64,000 bases of DNA. It comes from Varroa destructor. Its lineage: Eukaryota; Arthropoda; Arachnida; Mesostigmata; Varroidae. Position numbers and translations under genes: made by a program. The stretch covers positions 34,912,105-34,976,104 of the forward strand of contig NW_019211457.1 of the NCBI RefSeq assembly GCF_002443255.2, read 5' to 3'. Below the pieces are notes generated by a model. The model worked only from the letters and a program-made list of their open reading frames with translations, was not told the origin of the DNA and searched no databases. Shown here in pieces: positions 13,646-25,300 of this stretch; within the stretch, counting starts at the first letter, position 1, and each line of letters starts with the position of its first letter.

Positions 13646-16600
13646 CCTATTGCTAATATATTTGTTTTTAAACGACACCATCGCTGACCTAATACGATTC
13701 ATATTAGTCATAAAGCCCTCTCGTCAGAAAATGGGCAATACTTTTTTTTTGATTACACAAAATTCTATACGAGAACATAACAGCATCAAAATGTAATCGA
13801 GAGAACCATTGTTTTTTTTTTTTGCCTCATCAAGAATGATCTACATGAAAATAATAACGTTTCGGTATAATTATACGTAGTTTTGTAGGAAGATTTTTCG
13901 TCTATAGCGACTGCTTACTTAGTGATCCTATTAGTTTGGAGTAGCTGGACTTCCCCAAACCGTCAGCGGAGGTTTCTGGCAGGATTATTCACTAGCGACC
14001 ATAATAGATTGCTTTTCGAGTCATTTTTCGATATAACGAACTTCCTCTAACTTTTAGGGTGGATAGCGGTCCAGTGTTTTTCTCGCTATAAGAAACTATT
14101 GGTTTGTATTATATTATGCCGTAAACGAGCGGATGATGTACTGCCAGTCTGTGGAGTCCGAGTCAGTAGCCATATGATTGAGGAATTCTCCCAGTCGAAA
14201 CTTGGACTGTGCCAGTACTCCTACTTCTGATAGGCCGCTTGATATGTTGGTTACTCACTGCTGCTTTCCAGGCCAGACCCAAGAACCCATCATCCGACTA
14301 ATATATGCCCACAGCTCTGTAGTTGCCACATGAGTAGCGCTACTTGAAGAAACGATTGCACTCATGACGCACTAACAGATTGTTAGATGGTATCAAATGT
14401 AAGTTTCGCGAGCGAAAATATCCGTTAAATGTTGGAACCACTCAAGAACACATACTCAATGACACTTAATTGGCAGAGGCTATAGGATAACTTTATTCTA
14501 TTTCAAGTTTACAGTTGAAATGCGCGGTTATCAGAATTGCTTATGTCACTTTTACTGGCATTCTAAAACCATGCGGACATTGTGAATACGAGCAGCCGAT
14601 TCAGCTGGTGGGCTAATGCGTAATTTATAAAAAGAAGTTCACAAATAGGTCTAACAGGCCATTTAAAGAGTAGTCTTGCCCGGATTTTTCTCGCCGGATG
14701 GCTAAAGTGATCACTCATAGAACGGAAATTATTCGATCAAGGTCAACTGCTAATGAAGAAAAGTGTAGAAAGCAAAGAACGCACATCAATGCGACAAAGA
14801 GAAATATTGAACCAGATATTTCTCACATGGGCAGTGCTTCTGACCAGTAAAACTGCGCAGAAAATTCAATGTAATCCATTAATCACTCCAGTGAGATATC
14901 CAGAAACGGGAACTAATTACTTTCGCTCGGTATTCCTCGGTGCGCTTGCCTCTTCCGTTTTTCCCGCAATCTACCCCTCCGTTAAAAGTCACACACCAAT
15001 GAAAGCTTTACTGTGTATTTTTTCCACCACCTACAGTGTTCGCAATCTCATACGACGAGCGATGCATAGAATTTCTGATACGCTTAGCTATAATTGAATA
15101 TTTTGACGCCAGCCAAATACATTGGGACATCAATACGCACGCGATAAGACGACCTCTTTATAGTTCTGTCTGCTGTCTCGTAGTAGACATAGAACGGAAC
15201 GGATTACGCATCTCTAAACGTTTGATCCCCCCCACGGATGAGGGGAGCTAAACAAGGATTGGCCTTTCTCACAGCTTAACTACTGACTAGGAACAGTAAT
15301 GAATTTAAAAGAACACCGCAGAACCGAAGAATCAAAAGACGAAAAAGCGAAATGTGCTTCAACAGGTTCAAAGTATTCATTATTATTCCCTACTCTAAAC
15401 TCAACGCAGCGGTATTCCGAACATACAGTTTTAATATAGGCGCTCGTAGAACGTGTCTGCGAAAGGATCGTATTTAACATCGAAGTCCTTCTGTTTCTAT
15501 CGTCATAAGCATTTGTGCGTCATACTGCCAGAAACAAACTAAAGCAGAAAAAAAAACGACAGTGACTGCTCTGGGAGATGCGCATGCGTTCAGAATGATT
15601 AACTGAGTAATTATATGGTTGATAGATAATAACATAATTCGGATTTGCTTATTGTAACGCCTTCCGTAAATTTATTTGTAAAGTTACAATCTGCAGAGTC
15701 GCATGTTCGTGAACGGACAATTGACTGTTTAGCAGAGAAAAATTGGTCGAAATAAACGAAAAAAAAAGAAAACTTATTCGAAAACCTCGGCCCTAATGGA
15801 GCTTCATTAGCACGCATTATCGGTACAAAACTAATCTTTTTGTTATGCATATTAATGAAAGATGTGGCTGAAGTTTGCAGGCACATAAAGGGTCTGCATC
15901 ATCCCCAATAAGCATCCCCCCGCAAAAGAGCGCATGCTTGTGTATATCAGAGGTCGACTCTTATGCATATATGACCTACGAGTAAATGGTTGCACATTTA
16001 TGGCCATTGCAGTCATCATTTTTGGGCACAGTAAATACTAACTGATGTTTTATCGTTCGTGTAATCAACTGTTCTATTGAAAATATGCATCGAGCAGGAG
16101 TTGGCATTTGTGGATGGATTGTTATCAAATTGCGATAACAGGTTTACAGTTAGCATGGTCTGCGTACGTATCCCTATGTATTGCCAATAGACAGAGCCCA
16201 AAACAATACCGCTCGAGACGCAATGCTACTGCACATATCGTAGAGGCAAGTTTGATTCGCTTTTGTATTTTCGTTCTCGAACGATCTATCATAGTTGATT
16301 CGACGTGCCAGGTAGGCTTAGCTTATGCCGAATGAACAGTTTCCGGTTTATATTGAGGTCTTCATTCGGCTCGATATCTAGCATCGGTCATAGAGTGCTC
16401 TCTCGCTTACCCTAATCATCTCGCCCGCTTCTGTACAGGTCGCACCATGACTCTGTTAATAAGCCACAATTAAAGATATCGACTATTGATGAACGAACAA
16501 GACCATGGATTCAATGGGTTGGTCGGCAGATATCCACAGCCGATATCTGGCGACCCAACGATCTTGGTTATCTCGGATAGCAGGAGACGAATCGAGAGAG

Positions 16601-18287
16601 GAAAAGCCGCAGCGAGCATAGACTACTTCCTGTTGATCGTGTCTGCTCAAAACTGACCCCTGTCAGCATTGACATGCTCGATCATCGCACACCGTATGAA
16701 ACCGAGTTGTTCTGCAAGCTATACTTTTCTGCTTACGCGAGTCCTTTAGAAAAGTGAAACTGCTATTAGTTCACTCTTGTAAGATGGCGACGTCGGCGAA
16801 AACAGTAGCTATATGTAGGCTATTAGTTGTGGCTGCCTCTGACCCCTGTGTATGTATAAGCTGTATCGGCACATTAATAGATCGTTATTTTGCGAAACGT
16901 AAAGGAGATAATTATGTATTATGCTGCACGCTGACAGGGCGTGGTGCGAAAGCTAACAATTGGGGCAAGCGAGAAGAAAGAAGAAGTGGGGGCGTAAGTA
17001 AAGCAAATAGAGATGAAGTGTCGGAGGTTAACAAGCGTCGTTGTCGCCCGTCAGATACGAGGACGACCTCATTAGTTGATAGGTGAACCGGACTAGTAGG
17101 TTAACTAGAGTTTCATAGCCACGGCTCGAGTAATTCATCGGCGGCCACCAACGCCACGTCGTCCATCGTGTAGTCGTTCTGCGAACAGCTAACTGGTACC
17201 TATCTACACTGTGTGGTAAAGTATAGACTGTATATTGGCCCACCACTATTACCATGTGCCTATCAATATCAGCTACGTTGCCAGCGGGACCGCCTTTGCT
17301 ACGGGTTCTGCTATGGTAGCGGCAGTATGTCTGGCCACATACTTCGACTATTTCTGCGAAGCACCCAGGGACGCCTCTGCTGACATCTTATTAGGTTGCT
17401 AGCTTCGTATCTAGGTGAGTGCATAGTTTCTCATGGTCGACCAGCGCACAATAATAGTTTCCAGCAGGTATCAGAGAGGGAGGTGATCGAGCTGAAGTCA
17501 CGCGTTTGCGAATTAATAGTTATAGAAGATAAGGGCCTTGTAAACCGAGATGCGGAAGGCATAAAGCAGGCTCATATGGAGTGTTGTCTCGGAGCGTACT
17601 GTTGCCATGCCATCCGAGACTCGCAACACTCGAAATCGCCAATATTGACACCGACATAATAATTGCGCGTGGGCCTATCAGAGGAATGACTATGGCCGTA
17701 GTTGGAAAAAGGCGGTAAACGAACGGGTTTCTACTAACCGAAGCCATTAGGTAGCAGACCATTAGGATAACATCTTTACGTTGTATCCCTTACCAATACT
17801 GGACCTACACAAGGCTTTGTGCGACGGTCAGCAGGCACAGCGGCGCGTTCAGTAACAAAACTGTTCGCATGAAAGTAACAGGAAATGTTAAGATGTTGGC
17901 AAGAGCAAACTGGACCATTATGGAATCAACAGAAACAAAATACTAAAGTTCGTTATCATTATATGCTGCATGGTGTGTCAATGAGCGCCCGTAAAAACAA
18001 TGTGAAAACTAGATGAATCAATACAACTTTAGAATAACTACTCCAGAAATTTGGCCAATGCTAACGGTGATAACTGTGATAATCGCATTGTATTAGTAAT
18101 AGCAGTCGTAGAAGTAGGACTAGAAATATCCACATTACGCCTACGTAATAATACGGTACGGTAGGTAAATCGTGATTGAAATATAGCTTTGTTGGAAGGA
18201 AATTGAGCATTTTTCTAGCCAAATGGCTTTAAAGTCATATATTTTAGCTAGTATAAGTCTCGTTGAGTCAGTGTAAATTTGCAAAAA
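13646..18287. other. Spacer between the inverted mariner arms
   Basis: No gene is recognised with confidence. Around 16.3-17.8 kb the sequence is visibly less AT-rich than its surroundings and carries several medium open frames on the plus strand (about 16,440-16,757 with one stop; 16,754-17,086; 17,396-17,659). The first follows a good 3' splice-site-like sequence ending at 16,438. The longest ATG frame of the spacer is 14,753-15,097 (plus, 114 codons). None shows a motif I can name with confidence. These may be exons of an unknown gene, a decayed gene, or chance. Confidence 0.4.
16518..16559. repeat. Imperfect hairpin
   Basis: The left arm (16,518-16,534) pairs with the right arm (16,542-16,559) across a seven-base loop (CACAGCC). 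There is one bulge and one mismatch. The stem core is GATATC-based. It lies in the less AT-rich part of the spacer between the inverted mariner arms. No microRNA-like geometry is evident, because the foldback is too short. Confidence 0.75.
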
Positions 18288-19311
18288 GTGCTAACGCTTT
18301 CAGGACGTTTTTATTCGGACTCTAGATAGAAATTTCAGCAAGAATCCAATATATTATACTACATCATCATAATAGAGGCACGGATGCCTTTTATACCCAT
18401 AAGTGTGCGGCGTTTGTGGCCAAGAATGGGTTATCGGAAGAAATGGCCCAAAAATGATTCTGTCGCTTCCATTATAGAAATTTCAATGTGAAATGTGCTC
18501 ATTGTGGTAGTCGACCATTTACGGAAAAGTTTATGAACCTGTTGCGAAAACTGAGCAAGACCGACACGTACGTAGTTATGATACTATCCTGAAGCTAAAC
18601 ATCCACCATCGACCAGTTTTTGACCATTTGAAGAAGGCTGGCTATAAGACAAAGTTTGGGTGTCACGCAAAAAAATTTACTCGATCTATTGTCATCTGCG
18701 AAACTCCATAATGACGCAACAAAATCGAGCTGTTTTTAAAACTGTTAATCACACGTGAGGATCACACACGACAAAAAATATGCCTCATAATATGTAACGA
18801 GCCCAGATTGATGCCGAGAAAAGCTGCGCTTTGAGCTAGCTGCGATGGGAAAAAAAATTGTGCATTATGAGTTACTGCGGCCTGGCAACACAGTTGATTC
18901 TTACAGCTAAGAGGGCCACAATAAGTCACTGAAAGGAATCGACCGAAATTAATGAATAGAAAAGGCGTTGTTTTTCATTATTATAATGCCAGACCACACG
19001 CACATTTAGGTACCAGGTAAAAATTGAAAGAGTTTGAATGGGAAATTTGATCATGATCTTGGGCCATCAGACTATCATCTGTTTTTATCTCTGCAGAGTT
19101 CTCTTAATAGTGCAAACTTAGTTTCAACAGACACATGTGAAAATCATTTGTCGCCCAGGAACCACAGAAGCTCTGCAATAATGGGTTTATGATGTTGTCA
19201 GAAAATGCATCAAATAATCGATTAAAATGGCTCATATTCAATTTAGTAATATTACGGTCAAATATAGACAATAGAGTATCGGCTTAAAACGGTCAGTACT
19301 TTTTTCGACAA
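18288..19311 (+). mobile_element. Mariner-like transposon relic, right inverted copy
   Basis: Joined across several stops and frame changes, the plus strand gives mariner transposase segments in order. They are FVAKNGLSEEMAQK and FHYRNFNVK (N-terminal DNA-binding domain), IHHRPVFDHLKKAGYKTKFG (second helix-turn-helix and linker), and RNKIELFLKLLI, where the family has RNexxPFLKRLI before TGDEKW. NRKGVVFHYYNARPHAH (second catalytic block) and GPSDYHLFLSLQSSLNS (third block) follow. The first catalytic Asp block is unrecognisable and the second Asp is Tyr, so the enzyme is dead. Both changes lie in the tract shared with the left copy. The outer end (AAAACGGTCAGTACTTTTTT, 19,285-19,304) mirrors the left copy and probably marks the 3' terminal repeat. 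The 5' end is not resolved. Confidence 0.87.
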
Positions 19312-22300
19312 CTCAATATATATTATGGTTGGAAGAGCCTCTGGTTAAAGGGGATTGGAGTCGCTGTTTCTAGTCTTGCCAGCAATACGTGCTTCACCAG
19401 CTGTGTGAATAAAAAAGGTTATTTTAAATCACTGTATGTTATTATATACTCAACATAGCGTTGATTCACGATGCCCTGTAATACATCACGAACTGCAATC
19501 GTTGCCATCCTCCCTCTCCATAGGCGTCTCTCGATCTGTGTTTCTACACAGCCTTTCCAAAGGCGTATATAATGGATGTACACACGCATTAGAGTGAGGT
19601 ACGTAACTGGGGCGGCTGTGATGATGGCAACTAATCGAAATGTCTATATATTTCGTAGTGCTGCGAAGAAAATGCCGTAACTGAACTGACGAGCGAGCAA
19701 GCTATTCTCATGCCCCCATGCGTTTGTCTGCCGTCCCCCGGAAGAGAGTTACTAACCAGATCGTAGTGTCCACCGCTGCCGCCATGTTCGACTAATAGGC
19801 TAAAACAGGATAGGGGTGATCGAGCCGATATCGAGCTGTGAGTTTAGCCTGGCAGGGCCATAATACAACAGGATAGAGAAGGACATTATAAATGTCCTTT
19901 GTGTATTTTGCAGTCGATACGTCCTGCAGCTGTGCTACAGCTGAGACGATTACGAAGTGCCAAGCGAGAATGGCGGTCGATGGACAACACGAGAACGAAA
20001 TATGAAAGATGAGTCAGGGTAAAAGTCAACGCACATGCGAGAGAACGATATTGTTTGTGCGAGGTAATTGAAGAGAACGTTGTTACGGTGCTGCTCGTAT
20101 GCATGGCTTTCCGATGATTCCTCTATTAGGTATTGTCGTGACGTACGTTGACAGGACCTCTGTAAAGATCAGTGATTAAGCGCAGATGGAAGTCGAAAGC
20201 AGCCTGCTGGAAACGTTCGCTCCGTTTCCTCCGGAACGTCCGTGGAAATTTCCTCTGGATCTTATAAAATAGCCCTGCTACGATATTATTGACAGTAAAA
20301 TGTATGAATTGTTTACTGCAACTGACATGTTTTGGTCTGTAAGTAGACGTGTTTTTGCCCGCTTCAAGAAATGTAGAGGCTAAAAAACATGATAACCAGA
20401 ACCGACTCGACCTTAAGGAAGACTCAGGATCAATAAATGGTTGTGTCAAGCAAAGAAAAAGTGTGGTCTGATGCCCCACATTGTGACAGCCGTTTCCTTC
20501 GCAACTGTACAGAAATAATTATATATGTATACGGAATATTTTGAATGACGATGTTTTACTTTTTCAGAAATCATATACAAAACCTGATCAAAAATCTATT
20601 TCAGAGACATATTTTGGTAAAGATTTTATTGATTTTTTCCGATTATTACTAGGTCAGGTGTAAGGCATATTGTATTAATGGTGTTGCTCAGATATGAGCG
20701 TCTAACACGTTTACGCGAAGATGCATGGTAGATGCTCTTGTAGTTTTCATCAAGTAAAAAAAAATCAGGAGCTATTTATCTCAAATCCTTTAATTCCCAT
20801 TCCTTTAAGAAACATTGTTTATAAACAGAAATTACCAGAATCAACGAGCGCCCTTCTCATACACCTTAGTAAGTTTTTACATTTCCAAGGATACTGTGGT
20901 CGAAAAGTAGATATGCAAAACTATCACAAAGGTGATCACTAAAGGCCATTATGCTAACGAAAGTAGAAAAAATAGTAGGGACTCAGTTCCTCCAAACAGA
21001 ATCATCTCCTTTCGATATTCCTGACGTAAAATCATTCCGTCGCAATAAAACATGTAAATCAGATAAATCAATAAAACTAGATATAGAAGGCAAGCGGTCG
21101 GACATATAAATCTACAACAATTTAAAAAAAAAAAGGTTCAACGCATACAGTATGATTACCATTGCATTACCAATTCCACCCACGACCTATGTGATACATT
21201 ATTGTAATAGATTACTGCATTACGAATCACTGATCTGCGGCCGTTCAGTCCGGAGCATTCTGGTAAGGTCAGCTCAGGCATTTTATTACGCCGTTTTGTT
21301 GATCGCTGTTTTAAAGAATGTATTATTAAGATTCTATTAATTTTTGTCTTTTGAAGATCCGATTTTGTGGCTCGATCTAAGTTTCATTTGCAAAAGCGAT
21401 ATAATAGAATCAAAAATCGTTGAATATTTCAACATGTTATACCATTGCCTACACTTCGTAAGAAAGCTAAGCACCAAGAGAGCTGTAGACTATAATTAGC
21501 TTAGTAAATAAAAACATTTCTCTGGTTTTATCAGTCCCATGAAATATTCACTTATTGTCAAAAGCCATGATAAACAGGAAGAGACTTCCAAGTGACTATC
21601 ATCTGCCCCGCTTCCTGTTGTAGCAGGACCCTTTAAATAGAATACAAGACATCTACTCGAACAACTGTGGGGCGAATTGGCGAAGAAATGGCAGGGGCAT
21701 AACACTGGCTAATTAGAGTATGGCCACGTTTCGACTTACAAGAATACTACTTGTTTTAAAGACGCCTTATGTGGAATCATGGTGAAACATAACCGAACTA
21801 ATCTAGGGAGATAAAACTGTTCGAAATAAACGTACCCTGCTTATTTTGCCCCACATACATCACAAGGTCTACCGCAGGTAAATGACCATTGGATATGTTT
21901 AATAAGTAAACATCTCATGGTATTTTAGGACACAGAATTGCGCCTTTAATCCAACATCCTAATATTATAGTATTCAGAGCGTCCATAGAAAGCAATTATT
22001 GTCTGGCTGTATGAAACCAACATCCATACTTGTGATAAACCGTGTGAAAAGGACAGAAGGCGCCTCTAAGAAACAAACGGCGTTTGTACGTATTTCCTAC
22101 TCATCCATTCGTTTGCATCATTCAAACAGCACCATCTCTTGTAGTTTACCTTTAGTCTTTACCTTAAAGAAGCAGCTAATTTCGATTCTATTAATTCACT
22201 GGCTGACATTGAAGAATCTCATGTGAAGAGCGACTGACGTCTATCGGGTCAATCCAGCTCAATCCAAGATACTTATTATTATTAATTATCCAAGTTGCTG

Positions 22301-25300
22301 GGCTGCGGACGGCGCGTTTGGGAACAAAGCATCGAAACCCACAAAACGTTTATAAGAAATATATATATATATATCAATGTAACATACTGAATACGCCATA
22401 CTGTTGAAAGCGAATTCATTCTACTTCCTCTAGCGACATAGATATGTCAGGATACAACATATAACAACGGATAGCTAGACAATTGTTATTTCTCTGACGC
22501 ATTCAGATAAACATTCTATGGATAGAGATCGTTGTGGTACGTTGTAGCATTTTGACATAGTACATATATTAGTTACGATCAAAGGTTCCCGTCTCTGAAT
22601 GTTAGTTAGTATAGATACTTTAGTTTAGGTAATATCCATGGGTAAGTAATAATTCTTATGCACATATGTAAGAAGAAGGCTTACTTTGCAAACCATCATG
22701 TGGACCGCTCCAGGCCTTCAGTATGCTTTCGGATATTCAGTTTCTTCCACCCCAGACACACAAGTCCACCGCATGCGAGTGTATCGCCAGCCTATATGGA
22801 AGAATAGACATATTTCAATACTTCAGATAGTGCTGCCAGTTTCTTACTGTTGGTTTACCGAATATAGCGTATCTAGACTGCACATAGTGATATCTTTATT
22901 TTCTTTATAGAAATTTACATATAGTCATATATAGTCAGAGTACGTTATTCGACGTTGCGCAAGCTTACGTAATCAATAGTAACCAATCTGAATACTGAGA
23001 TTAATCTACATACTCCGTTTTATTATCCATCCAAGGTCTATATAAGTGTCCAGTAAACTGCAGTAAAACATAAACAATTTTAAGGACTGACTAATTTGAA
23101 TGCGGCCCAGGAAAACTATTACTATAGATCACTATCTACTATAGATCACTGTTAGCATCCATTAATGCGGTAAACGCTCTGAAGAGCTCAGTTATCGCCT
23201 GTCTTGGTGTCACAGAATATACGGGATATTCTGCAACATTTCGACAAACTCACTTAACACTTATATGCATACATGCACGATACAGCATGCGTCAACTAGT
23301 TAACGATCGTGCACAACATTTTGTTTTGCAATGCTGTTGCAATGGAACTTACTACCTAGTATCACTTCTGCATTGTTTTTTGCAGCTGTTTGTTGATGGC
23401 TTAGGGACAGGTAGTCAGACAATGGACGATATAGGGTCTATGGCAGAAAAAAGTCACTAGCATATTATAAAGTTGAAAAGTAAACTTATAAATAAAAAAA
23501 AAGAAAAAGAACTTAAGCTGCCGACTTGCCTGATATGAATATTTTGCCAAACGAGGCTGAGGCCTGAGACTGGACACGTTCTCCGAAGACAGGCTCGCGA
23601 GTCCGTCCAGCGACCTGATCGTCTGACGCCCTTGGAAAATCTAATTAGTTTTGAAGCGGGCGATATTTAATTTTATATTTGTTTATACTACATACAGCCC
23701 TGCACGCTTAGGATGCTCACGTCCTGCTATATGTCGTCTAAAGTGCTTTAGGGCCGAGAACCTCTACTCTCAAACGTTTAGTCTAGGGTCCCTGTTTACA
23801 AGCATTCTCTTCAAAGTCTGTCTAGAACGCTCGACGTTAACGAAGGTTGCTGCAAAGAAACTGCACGGTTTGACAGCGGAAACAGGGCCTCTACAACTGA
23901 AATTTCCAGCTGCCTGAAACTTCACTAATGTGGTTCCAGTATCATGAATTACAAAGAGCTCGGAGCGTCCTCTACCTCCTGATAGAAATAAAGGCAACAG
24001 TCTGCTTCTTAGATAATTAAGTAATAAGTGCAGCAATTACATTTACACGATAACGATATATTATATTTAACAAAAATTAACTAGTGTCAAATGAAAAAAA
24101 AATCCATTTTTGAGTGGGTAATTAAAGTTAGAAAATAGAATAATTTAACTGTGCACAAAGACGCACAAGGAACAGCATTAAATGTAACACAATTGTTCGA
24201 AATTGGCGGCGAATCCTCTAGTAGCCACTTTCTTTTTTAACTGATACATTATATATAATAATAATAAAACTATTAACCCAATGTGGCCGTTTTACGTTAT
24301 GAACTTAGGCTTCCAAAACCTCAGCGATCTTACAGCTACCGATCTGTCAGCGATTACAATGCGTACAATAGTGCTGCTCTAAATAGTAGTTGCTGCTTTT
24401 CTTTGTCCAATGGCAGCTGTGGTATTTTTTTGCCCCGAGGGCATTAAAACCTCTCGTCGCGCATGCAATAGCCGTCGCGGGCGTTTCTGACGCGGCAGTA
24501 TTACCAGCTACATGATCGTAGCACGCTTCGAACGACGACAGTGTTATTACAGAATTATTGATTCCGTCTTACTTACGTTACGATCCTGAGCTAGATAGTT
24601 TTCAAAGGGAGTAAGAGATAAAGTCATTTTAGGGTCGAGACAGGCAGCCAGTCAAGCAAAAATTGTTATTATCATACCGCTGAATAGAAACTACGTTGTT
24701 GTTGTTGTTATTCATGTTGTTAGTGTGATTTATTTAGAAAGCTTTCATGATTTTGCCGTATTACACGATCCTGCAAAGCAGGAGTTCCTTCAAACGGTAA
24801 AATTAGGTCGTTTGTTTCGTTAATTAGTCACAATTTTTTGTTCCCTTTGTCGATCGATAGATGTCTAATTAAACATAGGCTCGGAATGTATATAGAATAA
24901 TAATTTACACAACTGTAATACTAAAAAGCCGTAATATAATGGGAAATTTCAGTAGAAAGGTAATTACCAAGGTTTTGTAGAAGTGACAGACATTGCGTTA
25001 TAAATTGTCCTCTTATTGTTCTACTTAATGCTGCCTTAATTAATCTGTTTATTATAGTGAGCAACGTAATGTCTATATATAATAGGATCACATTTGGACG
25101 CTATAACAGTACCTATAGCCCAGTGTTACCGACACATCTGCCTCAGGTACTCCTACAAAGCTACATCGGGTCGTGTTTGCCCTTTGAGGTTGGGGCCATA
25201 AGTAAAGAATAGACTTAAGTGCATAGACCGTCATCGTGGTTCCCTGAAATTGCTTATTTAGACTCTTATGCTCCTTTAGATTTCCTAATATTTCGTGCCA

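Larger units (their letters stand above)
12889..19053. repeat. Large inverted repeat, arms about 658 bp and nearly identical
   Basis: The left arm (12,889-13,545) and right arm (18,396-19,053) are reverse complements. By eye they differ by one substitution (18,837) and one base in an A-run (about 18,850). The spacer is about 4.85 kb. Immediately outside the tract, at both ends, the same two mariner relics differ at many positions. The sharp change in identity inside homologous elements suggests gene conversion or another recent exchange, rather than a simple recent duplication of the whole element. A transcript crossing both arms could fold into long double-stranded RNA. A local assembly error could also generate artificial identity. 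Confidence 0.85.

Noticed and set aside
17219..17399. A frame with a segment vaguely like a transporter helix (CLATYFDYF...), considered as a monocarboxylate-transporter fragment.
   Set aside because: The similarity is only to a loose hydrophobic pattern. A second nearby frame looked equally similar, which shows that the impression is not specific.
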